From a virus: DNA of 64,000 nucleotides. A program made the position numbers and the translations under genes. Under the pieces are notes generated by a model. The model was not told the DNA's origin. It saw only the letters and a program-made list of their open reading frames with translations, and searched no databases. Below, piece after piece: positions 7,349 to 15,272 of the stretch. The DNA lies in the IMG/VR virus record IMGVR_UViG_3300020185_000014, positions 1-64,000 of that record; one strand, written 5' to 3'. The first letter of the stretch is position 1; the number at the start of each line of letters is the position of its first letter.

Positions 7349-8661
7349 CAGAAAAATGCCTCCAAGGTTGATGTTTGCGGGTGATACTCTTCGAGTAAGT
7401 CTTCGCCGCCGTTGGTTCTCAAGTAGTCGTACCATTCTTCGCTCTGCCACATCTTCGCAGTGACGCCATTAAACTTAGGATCAGACGAAGCGAGTCTCCT
7501 CGAAGTTACAAAATTGTATCGTTGTTGCTCATATTCCCAAGACCCCAAGTCGATCATGTTTTCTCTAAAATAACACACCAAAGAGATACGCTCCATATCC
7601 TCAACGGTTTTTCCTGCTGGGGGAATGATTTCTGTGTTACCATGGATGCCTTCGTGATTATTGATTAATAACACATCTCCTGGTCGAACATTAATCGCGA
7701 TGCGGTATTCCGGAAGAACTAGATATCCCCCCTCCCATTCTTTTTCTTTAGACACGACTGTTAAGTTTGAGAAACCTTCGGTCAAATCACCAGCGTCTCG
7801 ATGCGCTGCAGTTCTGAAGTTCTTATTAACAGTTATTGTAGTGAATGGCGTATTCTTACCGGCAACTCTAAATCTAGGGTCAATCTTATCAGCATAGGTT
7901 TCTTGGGCGGCATGCCGTGTCGGCATTAATTGAGAAAATTGCTCTGCGAGAGTCATCATAAAAGGAAAACATTTTTTATACAAATCAGGATTCTTTTCAG
8001 TGTATGACGTTGCTCGACCATATGGTATTCTTGGATACCGATCAAAGAAACCGGCGATGCCGGAATTAACAGCATTGGCATATGTCGTGTCAGAAATATA
8101 TTTCGTTTTTACATGGAGCGCATCTGCAGATGCCTCATCCGAGGGCATGGACTTCCACATCTCTACTTTATGATTGAAGAAATCCTCATAAGTGAAACCT
8201 TCGTCTGCAATTTTACTTCGCAACCAAACCATGCCTCTGGTAGATTCTACTGGATTTCTTTTATGCCTAAGTTCTATTTCTGTAATGGGATCATCGCCGA
8301 ATATGTTAATCTGATCATTAATAACACAATCAAGAATATCCCATTGTACTGCAGTAACCCAATCGCGATTGCCGAGTTTTCCTTGTTTCGGACCTGCCGC
8401 CATGCCTCTATTTTGAGTAGGTTGGGCAGCACTGACCAGACCCTCGTATGCCCAGAGTTGTTCTCGCGCCGAGAATACGTTTTTCCTGAACTTAAAGATA
8501 CATTCGCTTTCTGATAACTCGGAGTTATCTCCATCGAGCGCACCCACTTTATAAAAATCTACGTCATCTTCAATAAGAGTATCATAATGACTTTCGTCGA
8601 GATACTTACCAAGTAAGTTTGTACAATCGTGTTTGTGCGTGGCTACAATAACCTGCGTCAT
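7348..8661 (-). CDS. TET/JBP-type 2-oxoglutarate/Fe(II) dioxygenase
   Basis: TET/JBP enzymes hydroxylate the 5-methyl group of thymine or 5-methylcytosine in DNA. The 437-aa product carries the family's double-stranded beta-helix: NKNFRTAAHRDAGD gives iron ligands H287 and D289, followed by GGYLVLPEYRIAINVRPGDVL, then the distal H340 in GIHGN and R358 (ERISLVCYF) for 2-oxoglutarate. An N-terminal NRGMAAGP block, typical of the family, is at about residues 84-91. AGGAG lies 9 bases before the ATG. The gene follows gp46 by 12 bases and is coupled to galE. A protein or free-nucleotide substrate cannot be excluded, but the fold details favour DNA. Confidence 0.85.
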   Translation of the reverse strand: MTQVIVATHKHDCTNLLGKYLDESHYDTLIEDDVDFYKVGALDGDNSELSESECIFKFRKNVFSAREQLWAYEGLVSAAQPTQNRGMAAGPKQGKLGNRDWVTAVQWDILDCVINDQINIFGDDPITEIELRHKRNPVESTRGMVWLRSKIADEGFTYEDFFNHKVEMWKSMPSDEASADALHVKTKYISDTTYANAVNSGIAGFFDRYPRIPYGRATSYTEKNPDLYKKCFPFMMTLAEQFSQLMPTRHAAQETYADKIDPRFRVAGKNTPFTTITVNKNFRTAAHRDAGDLTEGFSNLTVVSKEKEWEGGYLVLPEYRIAINVRPGDVLLINNHEGIHGNTEIIPPAGKTVEDMERISLVCYFRENMIDLGSWEYEQQRYNFVTSRRLASSDPKFNGVTAKMWQSEEWYDYLRTNGGEDLLEEYHPQTSTLEAFF

Positions 8662-8673
8662 TATGTATGCTCC

Positions 8674-10380
8674 TCAAGCGATTTTGCTAAAATTCTTTTG
8701 CTTCGTGAATTGGATTGTGTTTTCAAAGTGTTCTCCCATCACGTCACCTTTGTGAGAGATGACATAGACATTTGTATCATTACCTAAAGTATCTAATATT
8801 TTTATCAAATTGTCAACCCCATCAGCGTCTAAAGATGAGTCAAAGGTTTCGTCTAAGATTAGGAGGTTTGTGGCAACGCTGTTTTTCATCTTAGCGATCA
8901 TGCGCCAAGTGAATAACAACGAAAGGTCGATTCGCTGCTTCTCGCCTTCTGAAAACGAATCATAACTAAACGCATCGCGGTGTCGAGAACGAATAGTTTC
9001 TTTGAATGCTTCGTCAAGGTCGAAGTGGACGTAGAAGTCCAGAACCTGTAGATATTGGTTGGTGAGTTTATTAATGACGGGAAGATACTGCTTAATGATT
9101 TTAGTTTTAATCCCAGTGTCTTTAAGTAACTCAGTTATGACATTATTGTATTCTCGTTGCTCTGCGAGCGCGAGGCGTTCTTCCGTGAGAGAGCATTTCG
9201 CACTTTCTTCACGTAGTAAAGTATCTCGTGCTTCTTGCACGCTATGTACACCTGTTTGGAGTTCGGATAACTCACTCTGTAAAGAATCAATTCTTCTTTG
9301 GCTCCAGACAATCTTTTCTTTGGTTGTTCTGATTTCATTAAGTTTTTCAGTTTCGATATCAATCGCATCTTGTAGGGTGTCCTTTGCGTTATCTAACTCA
9401 CAGATTTTATGTTGGGCGGCAAGTTTCGCTTCGCCGAGTTCGTCACACTTGTGCTTGGCGTTCTGTACCTTATCCAATCGGAAGGAGGTTTCGATGGTCT
9501 GTTGACAGGTTGGACAGTCGTCGTTATCTTCATAGAATACTATTTCTTTTTTAGTTGCTTTTTGTTTTGACTCGAATTGAAAAACGTATTTTCCTATCTC
9601 TTGCATTTTAACATCGAGGGCGCGTTGTTTAGTCTGCAGATCAAGTAGAATATCGTCTTCCCATTCGGTCAACTGGGCGTTAAGGCGGGCCAACTCTGAC
9701 TTATGCTCGTCAAGTTCAGTTTCCTTTTCTTTACGAGCGGTGTCAGAGATTTTAGTTAATTCGCGGATGTGTTTTTTCTGCGAATCAATTTTAGTTTCCG
9801 TCAACTCTACTTGATGTAAATTATCTCTAATCTTATCTTTTAGGTTGGCGGTCTTTTCTTTAAGTAACGAGTTCATCTTTGAGAACACATTGATATCTAG
9901 TAGATCTTCAATGACGTCTCGCCGGTGCTGGGCGGGTAGTTGCATGAAAGGAACAAAACTGCTACTGCCCAGCACTACGATCTGATGAAATGATTTGTGA
10001 TTCAGTTTTAAAATATTTTGTTCGAGGATCTTCTGATACTCTTTGGCATGAGAAGATTGATTGACCATATTCCCGTCAGTATAGATTTCAAAGAGGTTCG
10101 GTTTCAACCCCCTGACGATTCTGAAATGCTGATCGTATGCATCAAACTCAACCTCAACAACACAATCTTTATCGTTGATCGTGTTAATCAATTGCGGTTT
10201 ATTGATATTTCTATGCGCCTTACCGAACAATGCAAAAGAAAGCGCATCAAGTAAAGTAGATTTACCAGCGCCGTTTTGTCCAACAATCAAATTAGTTTTG
10301 AAGTCTGTTAGGTTTATCTTGGTGAAACAATCACCGGTGGATAGAAAATTCTTATATTTTAAAGTCTTAAATGTAATCAC
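8674..10380 (-). CDS. 46: Recombination nuclease subunit gp46 (Rad50/SbcC-like ATPase)
   Basis: With gp47 this forms the Mre11-Rad50-type complex that resects DNA ends for recombination-dependent replication. The 568-aa product has Walker A GQNGAGKS (residues 34-41), a long coiled coil interrupted by the zinc hook CPTC (289-292), the ABC signature FSEGEKQR (476-483) and Walker B LLILDE (506-511), followed by an ISHK switch. It closely follows T4 gp46 throughout, including the QIVVLGSSSFVPFM region. It starts at a GTG (10380) that overlaps the gp47 stop, so the two are translationally coupled. Confidence 0.96.
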   Translation of the reverse strand: MITFKTLKYKNFLSTGDCFTKINLTDFKTNLIVGQNGAGKSTLLDALSFALFGKAHRNINKPQLINTINDKDCVVEVEFDAYDQHFRIVRGLKPNLFEIYTDGNMVNQSSHAKEYQKILEQNILKLNHKSFHQIVVLGSSSFVPFMQLPAQHRRDVIEDLLDINVFSKMNSLLKEKTANLKDKIRDNLHQVELTETKIDSQKKHIRELTKISDTARKEKETELDEHKSELARLNAQLTEWEDDILLDLQTKQRALDVKMQEIGKYVFQFESKQKATKKEIVFYEDNDDCPTCQQTIETSFRLDKVQNAKHKCDELGEAKLAAQHKICELDNAKDTLQDAIDIETEKLNEIRTTKEKIVWSQRRIDSLQSELSELQTGVHSVQEARDTLLREESAKCSLTEERLALAEQREYNNVITELLKDTGIKTKIIKQYLPVINKLTNQYLQVLDFYVHFDLDEAFKETIRSRHRDAFSYDSFSEGEKQRIDLSLLFTWRMIAKMKNSVATNLLILDETFDSSLDADGVDNLIKILDTLGNDTNVYVISHKGDVMGEHFENTIQFTKQKNFSKIA

Positions 10381-11447
10381 GCTATTTCCATTGTCTGTGC
10401 TTCGACCATCAGGTCACGAACTAACGATTTCAATTTGTTTTTATCTAGATCAGTTTCTACTGCATCTATGTAAGTATATAATAATTTGTCGGTGTTTTCA
10501 ACCGAAACTTTATCATCAGATACACTCGCCCCCAAGAACTCTGAAAAGTCTTCGGCGATCTGTAACCCATGAACTTTCCTTGCATTGATCCGATCAACAA
10601 ACTTTTCAAACTCAATGGGTTTTGATTTGTTCATAACGACGACCTTAACAAATTTCTTGTCAAGATAAGCAAGGTTCTGCGTCGCGAGTTTCTTGAAATT
10701 CTCAGAAGTATCGTCGTAATATATTTTTTCAAATACCGTTTGTGGATTATGTATCGGCGTCAACACCCGAGATTCTGTATCGAGAACGTGAAAATATTTT
10801 CTGTCGTCACAATCATTCCAGAAAAATTCCATCTGCGAACCGAGATAATGAATATTATCTTGTGATGATTTCGTATGGAAATGCCCAGAGAGTACCATCT
10901 CAAAACGATCGAACAAAGATTTATCCATCCCTTCCGCGCAAAGAACGCCGGACTGCATTTCAAACCCTTGCAGTTCTAGGTGCGCGCCGACAATATCCGC
11001 CTTGCATTTTTTAATAAAATCAACAGTTTTAGTTTCGTTTTCCGAGTTGATCCATGGGATGAGGGCAATTTTCATACCGTCATATTCAACCACAGAAGGT
11101 TTTTCGATAATGCGAACTTCAGACATGTAATGACCGAGAAGTTCTTTAAGGGCATTTAACTGATTGGTGTTCTTATAGTAAACGTCATGATTGCCTGGTA
11201 TAATATCCATATGAATATTACGATCCCTAAGAACGTCAAGGAATATCCGACGATTGTGATTAAGTGCTTTAAAATTGATCGATGTACGACTTTCATAATA
11301 ATCACCCAGATGTAAAACTTTTTTAATATTATGTTCTTCCAAATAAGGAAAGAAAACATCACGATAAAACTGCTCTTGGTAATCCATAAAGATTTCAGAA
11401 GAGTTTCTAACACCACAGTGAGTGTCGTTCAAGATTGCGATTTTCAT
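10377..11447 (-). CDS. 47: Recombination nuclease subunit gp47 (Mre11/SbcD-like)
   Basis: Calcineurin-like metallophosphoesterase partner of gp46. In the 356-aa product the five metal-binding blocks appear in order: LNDTHCG (D8, H10), LGDYYESR, GNHDVYY, an isolated histidine segment (GAHLELQG) and GHFHTKS. Length equals the T4 protein (339 aa) within a few residues. The ATG lies 2 bases after the gp55 stop, so 55-47-46 are one unit. Confidence 0.95.
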   Translation of the reverse strand: MKIAILNDTHCGVRNSSEIFMDYQEQFYRDVFFPYLEEHNIKKVLHLGDYYESRTSINFKALNHNRRIFLDVLRDRNIHMDIIPGNHDVYYKNTNQLNALKELLGHYMSEVRIIEKPSVVEYDGMKIALIPWINSENETKTVDFIKKCKADIVGAHLELQGFEMQSGVLCAEGMDKSLFDRFEMVLSGHFHTKSSQDNIHYLGSQMEFFWNDCDDRKYFHVLDTESRVLTPIHNPQTVFEKIYYDDTSENFKKLATQNLAYLDKKFVKVVVMNKSKPIEFEKFVDRINARKVHGLQIAEDFSEFLGASVSDDKVSVENTDKLLYTYIDAVETDLDKNKLKSLVRDLMVEAQTMEIA

Positions 11448-11448
11448 A

Positions 11449-12051
11449 TTATTCCATAAATTTAGTTAAGTCTGAATCAACTGTAATAGTTCTCTTTTTC
11501 CTTTTAGTTTGTTTGCCGTATTCCGAAACTTTGCTGTCGTTATCTTTAACCAAGTCAATGCGCAATCTAAGTTCATCAACAAACGCTTGAGTCTTTTGAT
11601 GAGCATAAGAATTGTCGCCTTCTTCTTCGACAAGAAACTCTAGACCAGACTCAAACAAATATTTGAGTTTGATATCTTGTTGCTTCTTTTCCTTTTCGAT
11701 CCTGCGAAGAAAGGCATACCAAGATATTTGAGTGAAGTATGCGAATGCATTTGGTTTGCCTGTTCTGGTTGCAGTTTCTAGATTATAGTTTTCAATTGCT
11801 TTCAAACAATTCTCAACGGCATCCATAACCATTTCTTCTCGATAAGTGTACCGAACAAAATTAGACTTATGCGATAAACCTTCAGCAATCTTTAAGAAGC
11901 ATTGAGCGACATAGTTGGGAACCTTGGGCGCTACATTACCTGCGGCGACCTGTTCGCGCTTATGCGATACGTATGCAACAACTGCAGCAGAAAACTCTGC
12001 ATTGTTCACATAATGTGGTTTTTCTTTGGGTTTTAGTTTCTTCTCAGACAT
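11449..12051 (-). CDS. 55: Late-transcription sigma factor gp55
   Basis: Directs host RNA polymerase to late promoters (TATAAATA), of which several occur in this window. The 200-aa product has the region 2-like segment: FVRYTYREEMVMDAVENCLKAI, then FAYFTQISWYAFLRRIEKEKK, the diagnostic block of T4 gp55 (185 aa). The C-terminus ends in DSDLTKFME, a hydrophobic/acidic tail consistent with the gp45-binding end of gp55. The upstream gap carries a candidate promoter. Confidence 0.93.
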   Translation of the reverse strand: MSEKKLKPKEKPHYVNNAEFSAAVVAYVSHKREQVAAGNVAPKVPNYVAQCFLKIAEGLSHKSNFVRYTYREEMVMDAVENCLKAIENYNLETATRTGKPNAFAYFTQISWYAFLRRIEKEKKQQDIKLKYLFESGLEFLVEEEGDNSYAHQKTQAFVDELRLRIDLVKDNDSKVSEYGKQTKRKKRTITVDSDLTKFME

Positions 12052-12090
12052 ATCTAAACGCTCATTAATTAATTTAAACTATAGAGATAT

Positions 12091-12117
12091 ATTATAGTAT
12101 TTTTAACAGGAAAGCAA
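12091..12117 (-). promoter_or_regulatory. Candidate promoter for gp55, possible middle-type
   Basis: A perfect -10 TATAAT (12096-12091) lies about 40 bases before the gp55 ATG. Upstream is TTGCTT (12117-12112) with only a 15-base spacer, short for sigma70. The same stretch (TTGCTTTC) resembles the T4 MotA box, which sits about 13 bases from the -10. No motA gene is in view, so the middle-promoter reading is tentative. Confidence 0.4.
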
Positions 12118-12131
12118 GGGGGTTGCTTTTT
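12111..12131 (+). terminator. Short hairpin with T-tract, + strand
   Basis: AAAGCAA, five G, TTGCTTTTTT reads as a 7-bp stem and T-tract on the + strand. No convincing + strand gene ends here, and the same arm forms the TTGCTT box of the gp55 promoter on the other strand, so it may be an operator-like dyad instead. The rest of the 139-base gap (12052-12190) has no ORF. Confidence 0.35.
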
Positions 12132-12190
12132 TCTTAAAACTTTAGTAAAATAAAGCTTATCTCATCAGAGGAGTGTAGAATACATTTATT

Positions 12191-12631
12191 TCAGTGAACA
12201 GGAAATTTAATAATATTATTACTATCAGAATCTAACCCTGCCTCATACTCTTCTTCTTCAAATATTTCTTTTAATGAATTTGCAATATCAGCAAACTTTC
12301 TTTGTTGAGAATTCATGTGTTCATTTCTTCTTTCTGTTGAAGTTAAATGCATTTCAACAATAGCGCGTTGATACTGTTCTAGTAATATCGGGTTCGGACT
12401 AACAATCGCAATAACGTGTCCGCTATTAATCATCACCAGTTCTTGCCTCGATTCTATATAATGCAACCAAGGTTTGAACACATAAACTTTTTCTTGTAAA
12501 GAAGTCATCGACGGGGCGATTGTCATAATATCCCGAACAATAATTTCTTGCTGACCTTCTTCGATCCATTCAATAACTTCACAAATAATTTCTTCGCCAC
12601 TAGTTAATTTAAACTGTTTGAAATCATACAT
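12191..12631 (-). CDS. Sm/LSm-like small protein
   Basis: The 146-aa product is of unknown function. The first about 70 residues form a strand-rich unit reminiscent of an Sm fold: FKLTSGEEIICEVIEW, then EIIVRDIMTIAP, and a later VMINSGHVIAIVSPN strand pair. The rest is a charged helix with an EEEEYEAG acidic stretch and a final IIKFPV. A Sm-like protein next to recombination genes is common in marine T4-like phages. It starts one base after the uvsW stop region. RNA binding is an inference from the fold only. Confidence 0.6.
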   Translation of the reverse strand: MYDFKQFKLTSGEEIICEVIEWIEEGQQEIIVRDIMTIAPSMTSLQEKVYVFKPWLHYIESRQELVMINSGHVIAIVSPNPILLEQYQRAIVEMHLTSTERRNEHMNSQQRKFADIANSLKEIFEEEEYEAGLDSDSNNIIKFPVH

Positions 12632-12632
12632 A

Positions 12633-14111
12633 TTATATTTTCACTTTTGTAACGCGATAAGGAAACTTCTCATTATTATATATCTTTGTTCTTTCGAAGC
12701 AATGCAGCAAGGTAAAATTTTTATTCGAATTGAAATGTAAATCATCAGCGATATCAAATAACTTGGTATCCCTGTGGTCATCACTCATTCGTAATCCTCT
12801 ACCGATCGATTGGAGTACGCGGATCTGTGACTTACTAGGAGAAGCAAATATAATGTTATGAATGTTCCGAATATTAATGCCAGTGGAGAAAGTCCCCAAA
12901 CTAGCAAGGATAATAGAATTTGTTTGCTTCTCAATAATACCACGGACTGCTTCCCGCTCGGTAGTTTTAGTCTCACCGGAAACATAAAATAGTTTCCGAT
13001 CATCTTCGATACCGTCTTCAATTAAATCTCTTAAGACTTTACCATGTTTTTCTACTAAATTAAAAAGAACCAACGTATTACCATCTAATGATAACGCAAG
13101 GTTCCGAATAAACTTATTGCGAGGTTCATATGAAACTAAAAAGTCAATTTCCTCTTGATAGGTATTACCTACATGTTCTTCGCAGGTCTTAGTATCATAT
13201 TCTAGCAATACAATATCTATATCTAATTTAGCTAAGGTTTTTTCTTCCTGAAGTTTAGCAGTCGTGGTAACCTTATGAACTAGTCCAAACAACCCCTCGA
13301 GCACCAACTTATTAACCTGCGTCCCGTCCAGGGTTCCGGTTGTTCCGAATCGATATTCAGCGTTGACGCATTTGTTCATAATGGTTGACAAAGATTTCGC
13401 TTTAAACCCGTGGCACTCGTCGCCGAATACAATGCCGAATTGCTCAAACCATTTTGGACCAAGTCTGTGTATTGATTGCCAAGTGCTGATTATAATCTTT
13501 TTACTTGTTTCCTTATCTTTACCCGAGTAAATGATATGGCAGTTCGTTTCCGAATCAAAACCATAAGAGGCAAAATCAGAAAACATCTGTTGGACCAAAC
13601 TAGTTGTCGGCACAACGATCAACGCCGATTGATCATAATTATCTAGATACCACCTAAGAAGAAGATAGATGATAAAAGATTTACCGGACCCTGTCGGCGA
13701 AACAAGAACACATCTTTTGTTTTCAATGCCATGCGTCACCGCGTCATATTGATAGTCCCTTGGTAAGAAAGGTATATTCTCAATCTTAGAAATCCATTTA
13801 AGAGTTTCCATGTGATTGATGGTATTTCTTTGATTGGGCGCGCCGAATTCAGAGTTAATGATTTGTACACCATACCCCCTGTCCTGAGCAAACTTTCTGA
13901 TTCTAAAATATAACCCTGCATTGATTTCTCCAGTCATACGATTCAGCATATGTATCTGACCGTCCCAAACTTTTTTTCTATATGCCGGCATAAACTTATA
14001 ACCGTCCACGTAAAAAGAAAATGCATCATAGAGTTCTTGCGCAATATGAGGCGAACACTCGACCAATTGCATCATGCTATAATTGTTCAACTTGAGTTTG
14101 ATCGTTTCCAA
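12633..14111 (-). CDS. uvsW: UvsW helicase (RecG-like, recombination and R-loop unwinding)
   Basis: SF2 helicase that unwinds branched DNA and R-loops and drives the switch to recombination-dependent replication. The 492-aa product has the UvsW N-terminal domain (FYVDGYKFMPAYRKKVWDGQIH), Walker A PTGSGKS (139-145), DECH box (231-234), GTTGTL motif III and QSIGRGLR motif VI (434-441). The start is a TTG at 14111, one base after the stop of the upstream small gene, with GAGAG 9 bases upstream. The N-terminal alignment with T4 UvsW supports this start. Confidence 0.94.
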   Translation of the reverse strand: METIKLKLNNYSMMQLVECSPHIAQELYDAFSFYVDGYKFMPAYRKKVWDGQIHMLNRMTGEINAGLYFRIRKFAQDRGYGVQIINSEFGAPNQRNTINHMETLKWISKIENIPFLPRDYQYDAVTHGIENKRCVLVSPTGSGKSFIIYLLLRWYLDNYDQSALIVVPTTSLVQQMFSDFASYGFDSETNCHIIYSGKDKETSKKIIISTWQSIHRLGPKWFEQFGIVFGDECHGFKAKSLSTIMNKCVNAEYRFGTTGTLDGTQVNKLVLEGLFGLVHKVTTTAKLQEEKTLAKLDIDIVLLEYDTKTCEEHVGNTYQEEIDFLVSYEPRNKFIRNLALSLDGNTLVLFNLVEKHGKVLRDLIEDGIEDDRKLFYVSGETKTTEREAVRGIIEKQTNSIILASLGTFSTGINIRNIHNIIFASPSKSQIRVLQSIGRGLRMSDDHRDTKLFDIADDLHFNSNKNFTLLHCFERTKIYNNEKFPYRVTKVKI

Positions 14112-14112
14112 T

Positions 14113-14262
14113 CTAGGTTTCTCTCATTTTATAAAAATCATATAATTTTACATACCAAGTAAATACGATGGGGTTTTGCTCATAGTTCGGTAGATTGGGA
14201 AAAGTCTTAATCAACTCTTTATGAATTTCGCTACCGGATAATTTTTTCAAATCTTGTTTCAT
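14113..14262 (-). CDS. 49-aa protein between uvsY and uvsW (uvsY.-2 position)
   Basis: A short gene of 49 codons filling the gap between uvsY and uvsW. Its ATG (14262) overlaps the uvsY stop as TAATG, and its TAG lies one base before the uvsW TTG, so it is embedded in a coupled operon. The product begins MKQDLKKLSGSEIHKEL and continues with an aromatic-rich PIVFTWYVKLYDFYKM. T4 carries small genes (uvsY.-1, uvsY.-2) at the same place. Function unknown. Confidence 0.7.
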   Translation of the reverse strand: MKQDLKKLSGSEIHKELIKTFPNLPNYEQNPIVFTWYVKLYDFYKMRET

Positions 14263-14708
14263 TAAAATCCTGCTTCAAACTTCTTCCATTCGATCATATT
14301 CTTAATTGTCGAGTGGCGCCATTTGAGGTTATCTAATATTTCCTTAAGAGTATCTATCACTGATTTAAGATACTGGATCTTCGCTTCGGACGCTTGCAGT
14401 TCAGGGTCTGCCTCGACGTAATGTTCCATATCTCCCTTGAGAATTTTTAACCCGTCGAATGGATCAGGATCCCAACCGAGTTCTACTACTTCTTCTTGAG
14501 ACATTTTCCCGTTGTACCACAACCACTTCAACTTCATCAAATCTTTTTGCTTGAATTCATATTGCTTTAATTTCAGTTTAGTTTCTGACATCATCGTCAG
14601 ATATTTGGCGTGCAGTTCCGGCGTCTTTCTAGAAGACTCGTCGGGAAAGGATGGGTCAATAATACAGTCGACTTTCCAATCAGAAAGTATTTCTTGTAAA
14701 TCTATCAT
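14262..14708 (-). CDS. uvsY: UvsY recombination mediator
   Basis: Loads the UvsX recombinase onto gp32-coated single-stranded DNA. The 148-aa product is helical and shows the UvsY plan: an N-terminal DLQEILSDWKVDCIID, a middle KYLTMMSETKLKLKQYE coiled helix, and the diagnostic ending NMIEWKKFEAGF (T4 ends with a similar MRAFEAGK). Length is close to T4's 137 aa. A strong sigma70 promoter precedes it. Confidence 0.9.
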   Translation of the reverse strand: MIDLQEILSDWKVDCIIDPSFPDESSRKTPELHAKYLTMMSETKLKLKQYEFKQKDLMKLKWLWYNGKMSQEEVVELGWDPDPFDGLKILKGDMEHYVEADPELQASEAKIQYLKSVIDTLKEILDNLKWRHSTIKNMIEWKKFEAGF

Positions 14709-14718
14709 AATGTATACC

Positions 14719-14755
14719 TTTTGAAATAGAGGTATTATACTAAATTATTTCAAAA
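14719..14755 (-). promoter_or_regulatory. 10-bp inverted repeat across the uvsY promoter
   Basis: TTTTGAAATA (14719-14728) is perfectly repeated in inverted orientation as TATTTCAAAA (14746-14755). The arms flank the -10 box of the uvsY promoter, an arrangement typical of an operator or of a weak hairpin ending the upstream transcript. Confidence 0.5.
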
Positions 14756-14762
14756 TAGTCAA
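14734..14762 (-). promoter_or_regulatory. Strong sigma70-type promoter for uvsY-uvsW operon
   Basis: -35 TTGACT (14762-14757) and a perfect -10 TATAAT (14739-14734) with a 17-base spacer, 25 bases before the uvsY ATG. The -35 lies within the last codons of the upstream tail gene. This separates early/middle recombination genes from the late structural genes. Confidence 0.8.
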
Positions 14763-15225
14763 ATCTAAACCCAACTGGAAAGGTGATATACTCACCGTCG
14801 CTGATTGCGCTAAATTCTATATCACCAAGAGATGTCGGGAGGGCGTTGTAATATTTTATCTTTCGATTAGGGTTGTTGTGGCTAGTGAAAATTTCCACTA
14901 CGATATCAGCGTATGATGACTCTTCTTCTTGATAAGGAGTTAACCTGTGTTGCAATTCGGTTATGTCGGTGAACCATTTAAAGATTTCTGCATAGGACTT
15001 CATATCTTCGTCCATCAATACATCTAGGATCAATTCTGAGTTGACCATCTTTCCGCCGATGAACGCAACGCTGGTTAATCTTTTATGCGGCACTTCGGTC
15101 GACGTTACTTCGACGGAAGGGTGCTGAACCCTCTGAACGAAGTATGTGAAATGCTCGAGTTTGCTTTTATTGATTACTACCTTAAACCCATTGGGCGAAA
15201 GGTTATTTAAATTGTCAATTGCCAT
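14740..15225 (-). CDS. Tail tube-fold protein, gp3-like tail completion protein
   Basis: The 161-aa product has the tail-tube/terminator pattern LSPNGFKVVINKSKLEHF, then VTSTEVPHKRLTSV, GGKMVNSELILDVLMDEDMK and a final strand pair. In marine T4-like phages a gene of this type between 23 and uvsY is annotated gp3, the tail completion and sheath stabiliser protein, and I follow that on position. I start at the ATG at 15225 (GAAGG 7 bases upstream, late promoter 24 bases upstream) and not at a TTG 36 bases earlier. It could equally be a gp19 relative. Confidence 0.65.
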   Translation of the reverse strand: MAIDNLNNLSPNGFKVVINKSKLEHFTYFVQRVQHPSVEVTSTEVPHKRLTSVAFIGGKMVNSELILDVLMDEDMKSYAEIFKWFTDITELQHRLTPYQEEESSYADIVVEIFTSHNNPNRKIKYYNALPTSLGDIEFSAISDGEYITFPVGFRFDYFEII

Positions 15226-15248
15226 GGAAATGCCTTCATTTAAAGTAT

Positions 15249-15256
15249 TATTTATA
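15249..15256 (-). promoter_or_regulatory. T4-type late promoter box TATAAATA (gp3-like gene)
   Basis: Exact match to the T4 late -10 consensus, 23 bases before the ATG at 15225. It is the sequence gp55-directed polymerase would use. Confidence 0.75.
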
Positions 15257-15272
15257 TGCAATAAATAAACGC

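Noticed and set aside
7349-7450. Upstream extension of the galE frame (34 extra codons)
   Set aside because: Overlaps the oxygenase gene, is unusually basic, and the NAD motif sits at residue 8 of the shorter ATG start, which also has the typical TGATG coupling.
15226-15261. TTG start 36 bases upstream for the gp3-like protein
   Set aside because: Would include the late promoter box in the coding region and has no ribosome site; the ATG at 15225 has GAAGG.
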